In this document: one piece after another, positions 1 to 5,658 of the stretch | Position numbering within the stretch: the first letter of the stretch is position 1 | Layout: every line of letters starts with the position of its first letter | Assembly (NCBI GenBank): GCA_030695285.1 | Contig: JAUYTF010000382.1 | Span: 1-8,242, forward strand | Direction: 5' to 3' | DNA length: 8,242 bases | Source: Eubacteriales bacterium | GTDB taxonomy: Bacteria; Bacillota; Clostridia; Christensenellales; CAG-138 | Made by a program: the position numbers and the translations under genes | The notes under the pieces: generated by a model | Database searches by the model: none | What the model saw: only the letters and a program-made list of their open reading frames with translations | What the model was told of the DNA's origin: nothing

Positions 1-50
1 AGTTACAACAATCAAGCACATAGTTTTCTTGTGATTCGATTCGGATGAAA

Positions 51-76
51 ATTGACTCCGAAGATTGACTCCAAAG
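51..76 (+). repeat. Tandem 13-bp direct repeat in the GH20 promoter
   Basis: ATTGACTCCGAAG (51-63) is followed immediately by ATTGACTCCAAAG (64-76), with one difference. Each copy carries TTGACT, a -35-like hexamer. An inverted repeat, TTCGGA (40-45) and TCCGAA (57-62), overlaps the first copy. The arrangement could be a repressor or activator site, or two alternative -35 boxes. The repeat is directly visible; the function is inferred. Confidence 0.6.
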
Positions 77-95
77 AATGCAATTTTATTATAAT
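65..95 (+). promoter_or_regulatory. Putative sigma-A promoter of the GH20 operon
   Basis: A perfect TATAAT lies at 90-95 with TTGACT at 65-70, a 19-base spacer that is longer than ideal. An overlapping TATTAT at 87-92 would give a 16-base spacer to the same -35. Either choice puts the transcription start near 99-103, leaving a leader of only about 14-17 bases. That leader is essentially the ribosome binding site GGGGGA (103-108). Confidence 0.6.
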
Positions 96-115
96 ACGAT
101 ACGGGGGATTCAGAA

Positions 116-1708
116 ATGCCGATACCGCAGGTACGCAAGCAGCAGGTTTATGAGAACACTACTGCGCTTTGCCGCACGGCGGCGGTGTTTGATCCGGCGC
201 TTGAAACCGCGTGCGAGGGCGTTTTGTGTGTGCTCGCGCTTGGCGAAGAGAACCCGAGTGAAGTGGGTGCGCAGATCACGTTTCGGCAAGACAGCACGTT
301 TGCACCGGAGCAATACGCAATTTATGCCGACGCGAACGGCGTACTCGTCGCGGCGGGCACCCTCGCGGGCGCGGTCTATGCCGCTGCCACAATTGCCCAG
401 CTTTGCGCGGAGCACGGCGGAACCATGCCGTTTTGTCTAATCGAGGATGCGCCGGAGCACGCCTGGCGTGGGCTCTTGATCGATGTGTGCAGACACTTTT
501 TCCCGATGACCACGGTCAAAACGCTCATCGACCTCATGGCGTACTATAAATACAACCGCCTGCATCTGCATCTAACCGAGGATCAGGGCTTTCGCTTCGA
601 GAGCGAGCGCTTTCCCCGGCTCAACAGCGTCGGCTCCTATCGCAAGAGCACGTATGTCAAGCACGGCGGCGTGACGGGGCAGGACGGCGTCCTCCACGGC
701 GGCTTCTATTCGAAGGCGGAATTGCGCGAGCTGGTGCGCTATGCAAAGGCGCGCGGCATCGAGATCGTCCCGGAAATCGACATGCCGGGGCACGCGCTCT
801 CAATCTTGGCAGCTTATCCGCAGCTGGCTTGTTTTGAAGAGTCGGTCGAGGTAGCGACACGCTTTGGCGTAACAGATTTTTCCAACAAACTCTATTGCGC
901 GGGCAAAGAGAAGACTTACGAGTTTTTGTTTTCGCTGCTGGACGAGGTGCTGGAGGTCTTCCCGTTTGAGTACGTGCACATCGGCGGGGACGAAGCACTC
1001 AAGAGCGAATGGAAGCGTTGTAAAAAGTGTCAGGCCGTCAAGCTTGCGCAGGGGCTCAAGGACGAACACGAGCTGCAAGGGTATTTTCTCAATCGCGTGA
1101 TCGCTTATCTGGAGTCGCGCGGCAGAGAGGCCATCGTCTGGAACGACGGGCTTTGCGATACGCTGAGTAAGCGCGCGATTTGCCAATATTGGACGCCGCT
1201 GACGCGCAAAGGACCCGCGCAGATTGCGCACTATGTCAACGCCGGGGGCAAGGCGATTCTCAGCCCGGTGACGCGCGTCTATTACGATTATCCATATGCG
1301 GCAACGCCGCTCGTGAAAACGTATGGTTTTTCTCCGATATGGCGTGGCATACGAAAAAATAGCGCGGGCAACATCCTCGGCGTGGAGGCGGCGATCTGGA
1401 CGGAGTGGATCGATACGGAGGACAAGCTCTTTTTCAACACCCTGCCGCGCCTCGCCGCCACGGCGGAGACGGGCTGGTCGGCACGGGCGCACATGCGCTA
1501 CGACGCATTCTTGCAGCGACTCAAGCCACACTATGCGCTCTATGACCGGCTGGGGCTGACCTATGCAAAACATGTTGAGCAGCCGCTGCCGCCGACGCGA
1601 CGCATAAGGGGTACGGTGAAGTTTGTAATGAGCGAAACCCACGCGGAACTGCATGAGCAAATGAAACGCGCAGAACCGGAAGAACCACAACGGAGGAAAA
1701 AAAGATGA
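116..1708 (+). CDS. Beta-N-acetylhexosaminidase, glycoside hydrolase family 20, cytoplasmic
   Basis: This enzyme should remove terminal beta-linked GlcNAc or GalNAc from oligosaccharides by substrate-assisted catalysis. The 530 residues show a GH20b-like N-terminal domain (about 1-112) and a TIM-barrel catalytic domain (about 115-475). The catalytic domain opens with W-R-G-L-L-I-D-V-x-R-H (R118, D123, R126), followed by HLHLTEDQGFR at 150-160. The catalytic pair is D292-E293 in HIGGDE, and AAIWTEW (425-431) is typical of the sugar-binding wall. The last 40 residues are a charged, lysine/arginine-rich tail. No signal peptide or membrane segment is visible, so it probably acts inside the cell on imported fragments, for example from host glycans, chitin or recycled cell wall. 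The start has GGGGGA 7 bases upstream. It is the first gene of an operon and its stop overlaps the next start as ATGA. The family call is firm; the substrate is inferred. Confidence 0.95.
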   Translation: MPIPQVRKQQVYENTTALCRTAAVFDPALETACEGVLCVLALGEENPSEVGAQITFRQDSTFAPEQYAIYADANGVLVAAGTLAGAVYAAATIAQLCAEHGGTMPFCLIEDAPEHAWRGLLIDVCRHFFPMTTVKTLIDLMAYYKYNRLHLHLTEDQGFRFESERFPRLNSVGSYRKSTYVKHGGVTGQDGVLHGGFYSKAELRELVRYAKARGIEIVPEIDMPGHALSILAAYPQLACFEESVEVATRFGVTDFSNKLYCAGKEKTYEFLFSLLDEVLEVFPFEYVHIGGDEALKSEWKRCKKCQAVKLAQGLKDEHELQGYFLNRVIAYLESRGREAIVWNDGLCDTLSKRAICQYWTPLTRKGPAQIAHYVNAGGKAILSPVTRVYYDYPYAATPLVKTYGFSPIWRGIRKNSAGNILGVEAAIWTEWIDTEDKLFFNTLPRLAATAETGWSARAHMRYDAFLQRLKPHYALYDRLGLTYAKHVEQPLPPTRRIRGTVKFVMSETHAELHEQMKRAEPEEPQRRKKR

Positions 1709-2223
1709 ACGAAACACTGAACAATCTCAAAACACGCCGGAGCATCCGCTCTTTTTTACCCAAACAGGTAGATAAAGCTATTCTGGAGCAGGTGCTGGAA
1801 GCCGGAACCTATGCGCCCACAGGCGGCGGCCAGCAGGTGCCCGTCATCGTCGCCGTGCAGGACGAGGCTACGGTAAAACAGCTCTCGCGCATGAACGCCG
1901 CGGTCAACGGCAACAAGAGCGACCCGTTTTACGGCGCGCCGACGGTGCTCGTCGTGCTCGCGGAGCGTTCGCGCGGCACGTTTCTGCTCGACGGCGCTGC
2001 TGTAATCACCACGCTGCTCAACGCGGCGCACGCGTCGGGGCTTGGCTCCTGCTGGATTCATCGTGCGAAGGAGATGTTTGAAAGCGACGAAGGCATGGCG
2101 CTGCTTCGTCAATGGGGCATCGAGGGTGATTTTGAGGGCATCGGCCAAGTCGTCCTTGGTTACCCCGCCGCTCCCGCTCCCGAGCCCGCCGCGCGGAAAG
2201 AGAACTATATCGTCCGCGTTTAA
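1705..2223 (+). CDS. Nitroreductase family protein, FMN-dependent
   Basis: The 172-residue product matches small clostridial nitroreductase-fold flavoproteins, which use NAD(P)H and FMN to reduce nitro compounds, quinones or other acceptors. R-R-S-I-R-S-F at 11-17 is the typical FMN-phosphate contact near the N-terminus. It is followed by A-P-T-G-G-G-Q-Q at 37-44, equivalent to the family's APSxxNxQ. D96-G-A-A and the following helix, then G-L-G-S-C-W-I (112-118) and I-G-Q-V-V-L-G-Y-P (146-154), complete the fold. The length is at the short end of the family. GGAGG lies 8 bases before the ATG. The start overlaps the GH20 stop by four bases, implying translational coupling. The physiological substrate cannot be told; coupling to an amino-sugar hydrolase is unusual and may only be shared regulation. 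Confidence 0.92.
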   Translation: MNETLNNLKTRRSIRSFLPKQVDKAILEQVLEAGTYAPTGGGQQVPVIVAVQDEATVKQLSRMNAAVNGNKSDPFYGAPTVLVVLAERSRGTFLLDGAAVITTLLNAAHASGLGSCWIHRAKEMFESDEGMALLRQWGIEGDFEGIGQVVLGYPAAPAPEPAARKENYIVRV

Positions 2224-2245
2224 GCGGAAAAAGAGAGAGACAAAC

Positions 2246-2785
2246 ATGCGCATCATTACCCTGCTCAAAAAACACGCAAAGGCGTATGCAAGCGTAAACA
2301 CGGGGGAGATTCGCTTCGACCCCGCGTTTCGCGCGGCCTGCGAAAGCAACGCCTGCGGGTTTTACGGCGCGTGCTGGATGTGCCCGCCGGACGTAGGGGA
2401 GGTCAATGCGCTAATAGCGCAGGCAAAATCGTATGACCATGCACTGGTGTTTCAAACCGTGCAGGAGATCGCGGACTCGTTTGACATCGAGGGCATGAAT
2501 GAAGCGAGCAAAACACACAATCGCCTGATTTTCCAGCTTCGCCGCGCGGCAAAAAGACAGGGGATAGACTGTTTACTGCTCGGCGCGGGGGCCTGCGGCG
2601 GCTGCAAAACCTGCGCGCGGAAATCGGGCGAGCCTTGCGTGCATCCCGACCGCGCGGTTGTACCGCTGGAGGCGGCGGGGGTGGATGTGTATCACCTGGC
2701 AAAACTTTCCGGCCTGCCATATATCAACGGCAAAAACACGGTAACGTACTTTGGCGCGCTGCTGTTTCACGGCGCGATAGAATAA
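2246..2785 (+). CDS. DUF2284 family cysteine-rich, probable metal- or Fe-S-binding protein
   Basis: The 179-residue protein has the DUF2284 layout. A first cysteine group is C32, C37, C43 and C46, the last in the hallmark W-M-C-P-P. A second group is C117-x2-C120-x2-C123-x7-C131-V-H-P, spaced like a ferredoxin 4Fe-4S site. L-E-A-A-G-V-D-V (141-148) is also typical. The family is described as metal-binding and its reaction is unknown. An electron-transfer or cluster-carrying role is inferred, and it might pair with the upstream flavin enzyme. The reading frame is open further upstream to 2042, but the M at 2246 is preferred. It follows the nitroreductase stop by 22 bases, begins where family similarity begins, and has a purine-rich AGAGAGAG (2233-2240) as a weak ribosome site. 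No signal peptide is present. It is the last gene of the operon, followed by a terminator. Confidence 0.9.
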   Translation: MRIITLLKKHAKAYASVNTGEIRFDPAFRAACESNACGFYGACWMCPPDVGEVNALIAQAKSYDHALVFQTVQEIADSFDIEGMNEASKTHNRLIFQLRRAAKRQGIDCLLLGAGACGGCKTCARKSGEPCVHPDRAVVPLEAAGVDVYHLAKLSGLPYINGKNTVTYFGALLFHGAIE

Positions 2786-2808
2786 AAGAATAGAGACGGA
2801 ATCAATTT

Positions 2809-2831
2809 CGCCGCACAGCGCGGCGTTTTTT
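2809..2831 (+). terminator. Intrinsic terminator of the GH20-nitroreductase-DUF2284 operon
   Basis: CGCCGC (2809-2814) pairs perfectly with GCGGCG (2820-2825) around a five-base loop and is followed by six T residues (2826-2831). It begins 23 bases after the DUF2284 stop. Confidence 0.85.
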
Positions 2832-2833
2832 GT

Positions 2834-2862
2834 TTTACAGCGGAGTGAAAACACGGTATACT
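2834..2862 (+). promoter_or_regulatory. Sigma-A promoter of the acetate-kinase-family gene
   Basis: TTTACA (2834-2839) and TATACT (2857-2862) each match consensus at five of six bases, separated by exactly 17 bases. The start would fall near 2869, giving a leader of about 54 bases with AAGGAG at 2911-2916. The -35 begins only two bases after the T-tract of the preceding terminator. Confidence 0.75.
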
Positions 2863-2922
2863 TTTTCTAAAATTTGAGCACGCGAAAATGGGACGTACTC
2901 GTTTCATCACAAGGAGCAACGC

Positions 2923-4110
2923 ATGAAGATTCTCGTCTGCAACGTTGGCAGCACGTCGCTGAAATACCGCCTGTTTGACCTCACAAACGGGGAAGACACC
3001 CTCTCCGAAGGGCGCATGGAGCGCGTCGGCACACAGGCGGGCGCTTGGACGCACAAGGATGCGGGCGCGGAGGCGGTCAAGCAAACGCTGCCGATTCCCG
3101 ACTACGCGACGGGCATCCGCCTCATGCAGGTCGCGCTGCTGGAGCGCGCGCTGGAGCGCATGGAGACGCTGGACTGTGTGGCGTTCAAAGTGGTGCATGC
3201 AAAGGGCGTCACCGGCGTGCAGCTGCTCGACGAAACCGTGCTTTCCGCCATGGCCGCGTTTAACACCGTCGCCCCCAGCCACAACCCGCCGTATATCGCC
3301 GCGATCCGGCAGTTTCAGCATGCGTTGCCGAATACGCCCATGATCGGCTCTTTTGAGACTGGCTTTCATGCCGACATGCCGCCAAAGGCGTTTCTGTATT
3401 CGGTTCCGATCAATCTTTACAAGACGCATGCCATCCGCCGCTACGGCTTCCACGGCGCGTCGCACGAATACGTCTCCACCCGTACAGCTGAGTTGATGGG
3501 GCACAAGGACTTCAAGCTCATCTCGTGCCATCTTGGTGGCAGCGGATCGCTCTGCGCCGTGGTCAACGGCAAGTCGATCGACACCAACCTCGGGCTTTCG
3601 CTGCAATGCGGCATCATGCACAACAACCGCTGCGGGGATATCGATCCGTATATCCCGATCTACCTGATGAAGGACTATGGCTACACGCTTGAGCAGGTCG
3701 AAACCATGCTCAACAAACAGAGCGGGTTACTCGGCATGAGCGGCGTTTCCAACGACCTTCGCGACGTGGAAGCGGCGGCTGAAGCGGGCAATGAGGACGC
3801 GAAAAACGCGGTTGAAAGCTATTGCTATCAGATTCAGAAACAGATTGGCAGCTATGCCGCTGCGATGGGCGGTGTGGACGCGATCTCGTTTGCTGGCGGC
3901 ATCGGCGAAAACAGCGCGCTGGTGCGCAAAAAAGCGCTGGAGGGGCTCGCGTTCATGGGCGTTGCGCTCGACTTGGAAAAGAACGAAGGGGCAAAGCCGG
4001 ACTGCGAGCTCACCGGGAAAAGCAGCCGCGCGCGGATTTTCGCCATCGCCACCAACGAAGAGATCGTGGTCGCAAGAAAGGCAAAAGCGTATCTGCTGGA
4101 GCACGCATAA
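2923..4110 (+). CDS. Acetate/propionate-family kinase, divergent from classical AckA
   Basis: Members of this ASKHA-fold family interconvert acyl phosphate plus ADP with carboxylate plus ATP in the cytoplasm. The 395 residues match the usual AckA length. Conserved elements include N7 in MKILVCNVGS; H177 and H181 in GFHGASH; the phosphate loop HLGGSGS (203-209); DTNLG (220-224); R236-C-G-D-I-D-P; AGGIGEN (324-330); and T-N-E-E at 377-380. Differences from classical AckA are notable. The substrate-site arginine of HRVVHGG is K89 in FKVVHAKG. The catalytic aspartate of FDTAFH is E145 in FETGFH. MGTRSG is replaced by HNNRCG. These suggest an altered carboxylate preference or a distinct subfamily. 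AAGGAG lies 6 bases before the ATG. The gene stands alone, with its own promoter and no phosphotransacetylase in view. Butyrate or propionate kinase activity is possible. The family is certain, the substrate is not. Confidence 0.92.
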   Translation: MKILVCNVGSTSLKYRLFDLTNGEDTLSEGRMERVGTQAGAWTHKDAGAEAVKQTLPIPDYATGIRLMQVALLERALERMETLDCVAFKVVHAKGVTGVQLLDETVLSAMAAFNTVAPSHNPPYIAAIRQFQHALPNTPMIGSFETGFHADMPPKAFLYSVPINLYKTHAIRRYGFHGASHEYVSTRTAELMGHKDFKLISCHLGGSGSLCAVVNGKSIDTNLGLSLQCGIMHNNRCGDIDPYIPIYLMKDYGYTLEQVETMLNKQSGLLGMSGVSNDLRDVEAAAEAGNEDAKNAVESYCYQIQKQIGSYAAAMGGVDAISFAGGIGENSALVRKKALEGLAFMGVALDLEKNEGAKPDCELTGKSSRARIFAIATNEEIVVARKAKAYLLEHA

Positions 4111-4135
4111 GAAGCGACGCGTGAATAATACGCGC

Positions 4136-4312
4136 ATGAAGCGTTGTATGAATCTCGGTTCACAGTTATTTCACGATCTTGCGCAAATGCCGGAAAACCC
4201 AATAGTTACTGATCTTTCATGTAAAAATTGCGCAAAATCGTATTGCATGGTTCGGCAGTGGTATTCATTCCGATTGCAAAGCGAAATCGTTTGGTTTATA
4301 CTGCGCTTATGA
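4136..4312 (+). CDS. Possible small cysteine-containing ORF upstream of the sortase (doubtful)
   Basis: A 58-codon frame runs from ATG 4136 to a TGA that overlaps the sortase ATG as ATGA, the arrangement usual in coupled genes. Its product contains C-x2-C-x4-C around residues 29-37 (SCKNCAKSYC) and an aromatic C-terminus. There is no ribosome binding site in front of it. Its codons are more A+T-rich than those of its neighbours, and the sortase promoter lies inside it. I do not recognise the sequence. It is more likely spacer DNA that happens to be open. Confidence 0.15.
   Translation: MKRCMNLGSQLFHDLAQMPENPIVTDLSCKNCAKSYCMVRQWYSFRLQSEIVWFILRL
4274..4302 (+). promoter_or_regulatory. Putative sigma-A promoter of the sortase gene
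   Basis: TTGCAA (4274-4279) and TATACT (4297-4302) are separated by 17 bases. Only six bases (4303-4308) separate the -10 box from the ATG at 4309, so transcription would start at or next to the A of the start codon. The TATACT box is the same as in the kinase promoter. Confidence 0.55.
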
Positions 4313-5133
4313 AACGGAAAAAACGCAGATCCAGATCAAAAGCGGATATCATCACGGGCGTGCTGTATGGGATCCTCGGGCTTTTTGCGCTCGCGGCGCT
4401 GTATGGCATCGGCCGGGGGGCATATGCGCTCATGGGCGCGACTGTAGGCAATCACTATTACGCGTCGCTGGCGGAGAAAGCCGCGCCTGCGGAAACGGTG
4501 GACTTTGCGCGGCTCACCCAAGAGAACCCCGAAGTGCGTGGCTGGGTGCGCCTTGCGGACACAGCGATCGATCTGCCGCTGGTCAAAACCACGGACAACG
4601 ACTTTTATCTCAACCACCGTTTTGATGAAAAAAGAAACAAGCTCGGCACCCCATTTATCGACGCGGGCAACGCTGGCGATTTTTCCGACCGGCACACTGT
4701 GGTCTATGGGCACGCGCTTAGCAGCGGGGCTATGTTCGGCTCCCTCTGGGAATATGAAAACCCCAACTACTTTATGCGTCGTCCGGAGATACAGCTCTTT
4801 CTGCCGGACGGTACGCAGAGGACGCTCGCGGTATTCGCCTGCTCCCGTGTGGACGGCGTGCGCAGCGCAATCCCGATCGCGTTTTCAAGCGAGACCGCGT
4901 TCCTCTCGTTTATCGACGAGCTGCTTGCGGGATCGGCGTTTTCGAGCAATGTGAAGATCGCCGCTTCGGACCGGATCGTTTCCTTTTGTGTCGCCCTGCC
5001 GGATGGCGGAGAGGGCAGACTGCTCGTGAGCTGCAAGATCATGGAAAGCAGCGGCGTGACCACGATTGGCGATCTGACGACGCTCTCGCCCGTTGAGACA
5101 ACGCAGGAGCCGGAAGAATCGCCCCAAGGCTAA
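4309..5133 (+). CDS. Class B sortase
   Basis: A membrane-anchored cysteine transpeptidase that would join sorting-signal proteins to peptidoglycan or to each other. The 274 residues begin with a basic stretch (MKRKKRRSRSK) and one membrane helix (about 13-44), giving an N-in, C-out topology. The sortase domain spans about 62-245. The catalytic histidine is H135 in VVYGHALSSGAMFGSLWEY, typical of SrtB. C227 (in DRIVSFC) and R237 (in GEGRLLV) complete the triad. The residue before the cysteine is F rather than the usual T of TLxTC. A threonine-, proline- and glutamate-rich tail follows. The ATG at 4309 is chosen because the basic-plus-hydrophobic anchor starts there. The frame is open back to a TTG at 4228, but that adds an unconvincing leader. 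No ribosome binding site precedes either start. No LPxTG-like substrate is encoded nearby, so a housekeeping role is possible. Confidence 0.92.
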   Translation: MKRKKRRSRSKADIITGVLYGILGLFALAALYGIGRGAYALMGATVGNHYYASLAEKAAPAETVDFARLTQENPEVRGWVRLADTAIDLPLVKTTDNDFYLNHRFDEKRNKLGTPFIDAGNAGDFSDRHTVVYGHALSSGAMFGSLWEYENPNYFMRRPEIQLFLPDGTQRTLAVFACSRVDGVRSAIPIAFSSETAFLSFIDELLAGSAFSSNVKIAASDRIVSFCVALPDGGEGRLLVSCKIMESSGVTTIGDLTTLSPVETTQEPEESPQG

Positions 5134-5154
5134 CGACATGTCTTAGCAGAAGAG

Positions 5155-5175
5155 CCGCCTTCTGGGGCGGTTTTT
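5155..5175 (+). terminator. Intrinsic terminator after the sortase gene
   Basis: CCGCC (5155-5159) pairs with GGCGG (5166-5170) around a six-base loop, followed by TTTTT (5171-5175). The four bases before the stem (5151-5154, AGAG) can also pair with the T-tract by A-U and G-U pairs. It starts 21 bases after the stop codon. Confidence 0.8.
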
Positions 5176-5215
5176 GCTTGAATCGGATCATTCTCGCCGG
5201 CGCAAGGGGCTGCAC

Positions 5216-5393
5216 GCGGATTCTGTTTTTAAAACTGGATCGGTTTTGCCATGGAATGTGCGATCGCGCGGATTCTGTTCTTTTTAAACCGGATCGGTTT
5301 TGACGTGGAAAGGGGTGATCGCGCGGATTCTGTTTTTTAAACCGGATCGGTTTTGCCGTGGAATGTGCGATCGCGCGGATTCTGTTCTTTTTT
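5216..5393. repeat. Tandem array of 52/55-base repeats with internal hairpins
   Basis: Three full units, each starting GCGGATTCTG, lie at 5216-5267 (52 bases), 5268-5322 (55) and 5323-5374 (52). A partial fourth runs from 5375 to about 5393. Every full unit has a T-run, then a short hairpin with loop GAT: AAACCG/CGGTTT at 5286-5300 and 5339-5353. In the first unit (5231-5247) a T-G wobble replaces one C-G pair, so pairing is kept. Units end in GATCGC; units one and three carry the palindrome GCGATCGC, which is decayed in unit two. Very weak similarity extends to about 5181 upstream and 5424 downstream. There are no unique spacers, so it is not CRISPR. Function is unknown. Confidence 0.9.
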
Positions 5394-5658
5394 CGAGAAA
5401 TGTGGTATTCTATACGCGATTCTGAGCGGAAACATGAAAAATCATACAAATGACAGCGCCAGCGGTATGATTCACACCGCAGCATGCAACCAAACGCAAG
5501 GGAATGTAGTGTTCTGAATGAAGGCATCGCTAGGGTACGCATGAAAGCAAGAAACGCTTTTCGGGCCAGACTCCGCAGCGTGTTTTCAGCACGGTTGCCG
5601 CAGAGAAACGCGGCAGTAGAACAAGACGAACGAATGGAACAGAGAAGGGGAGAAAAAT
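5394..5658. other. Gene-free spacer between the repeat array and the DUF4349 gene
   Basis: Together with the terminator and repeats, positions 5134-5658 lack a credible gene. Here I see only two small hairpins: GCGGT/ACCGC at 5462-5480 and TGCCGC/GCGGCA at 5596-5615. Neither has a T-tract. Frames open on either strand look random, low in hydrophobic periodicity and high in arginine. No riboswitch class is recognisable. If transcription starts near 5420, this would be a leader of about 240 bases. Confidence 0.6.
5406..5416 (+). promoter_or_regulatory. Weak candidate -10 region for the DUF4349-GNAT unit
   Basis: TATTCT (5406-5411) overlaps TATACG (5411-5416) just after the repeat array. No good -35 is present. 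The T-run of the partial repeat (TTTTTT, 5388-5393) lies 17 bases before TATACG. No better promoter is visible up to the ATG at 5659. Confidence 0.25.

Noticed and set aside
800..1717. A 305-codon minus-strand frame antisense to the GH20 gene
   Set aside because: It is a shadow of a G+C-rich coding gene. The plus-strand product is an unmistakable GH20 enzyme, and the antisense product has no recognisable features.
2767..3621. A 284-codon minus-strand frame antisense to the kinase gene
   Set aside because: It would cover the operon terminator, the kinase promoter and most of the kinase N-terminal half. It has the His/Arg-rich look of an antisense shadow.
4117..4135. Terminator after the kinase gene
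   Set aside because: CGCGT/ACGCG can form a 5-bp stem, but it has a seven-base A/T loop and no T-tract after it. Read-through into the sortase spacer cannot be excluded.
4228..4308. TTG start giving the sortase 27 extra N-terminal residues
   Set aside because: No ribosome site precedes it, it lies within a palindrome and across the promoter, and the normal basic-plus-hydrophobic anchor begins at 4309.
5261..5374. GCGATCGC as a cyanobacterial HIP1-type palindrome
   Set aside because: It occurs only inside the local repeat, is degenerate in one unit, and the gene content is Bacillota-like.
5216..5393. CRISPR array
   Set aside because: Units follow one another directly with no unique spacers, unit length varies by internal insertion, and no cas gene is present.
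5484..5658. Remnant of a sigma-factor or anti-sigma gene before DUF4349
   Set aside because: A short stretch (near 5520-5580) loosely resembles the basic end of a sigma region 4 helix. There is no upstream helix-turn-helix, start signal or further similarity, so the match is not supportable.
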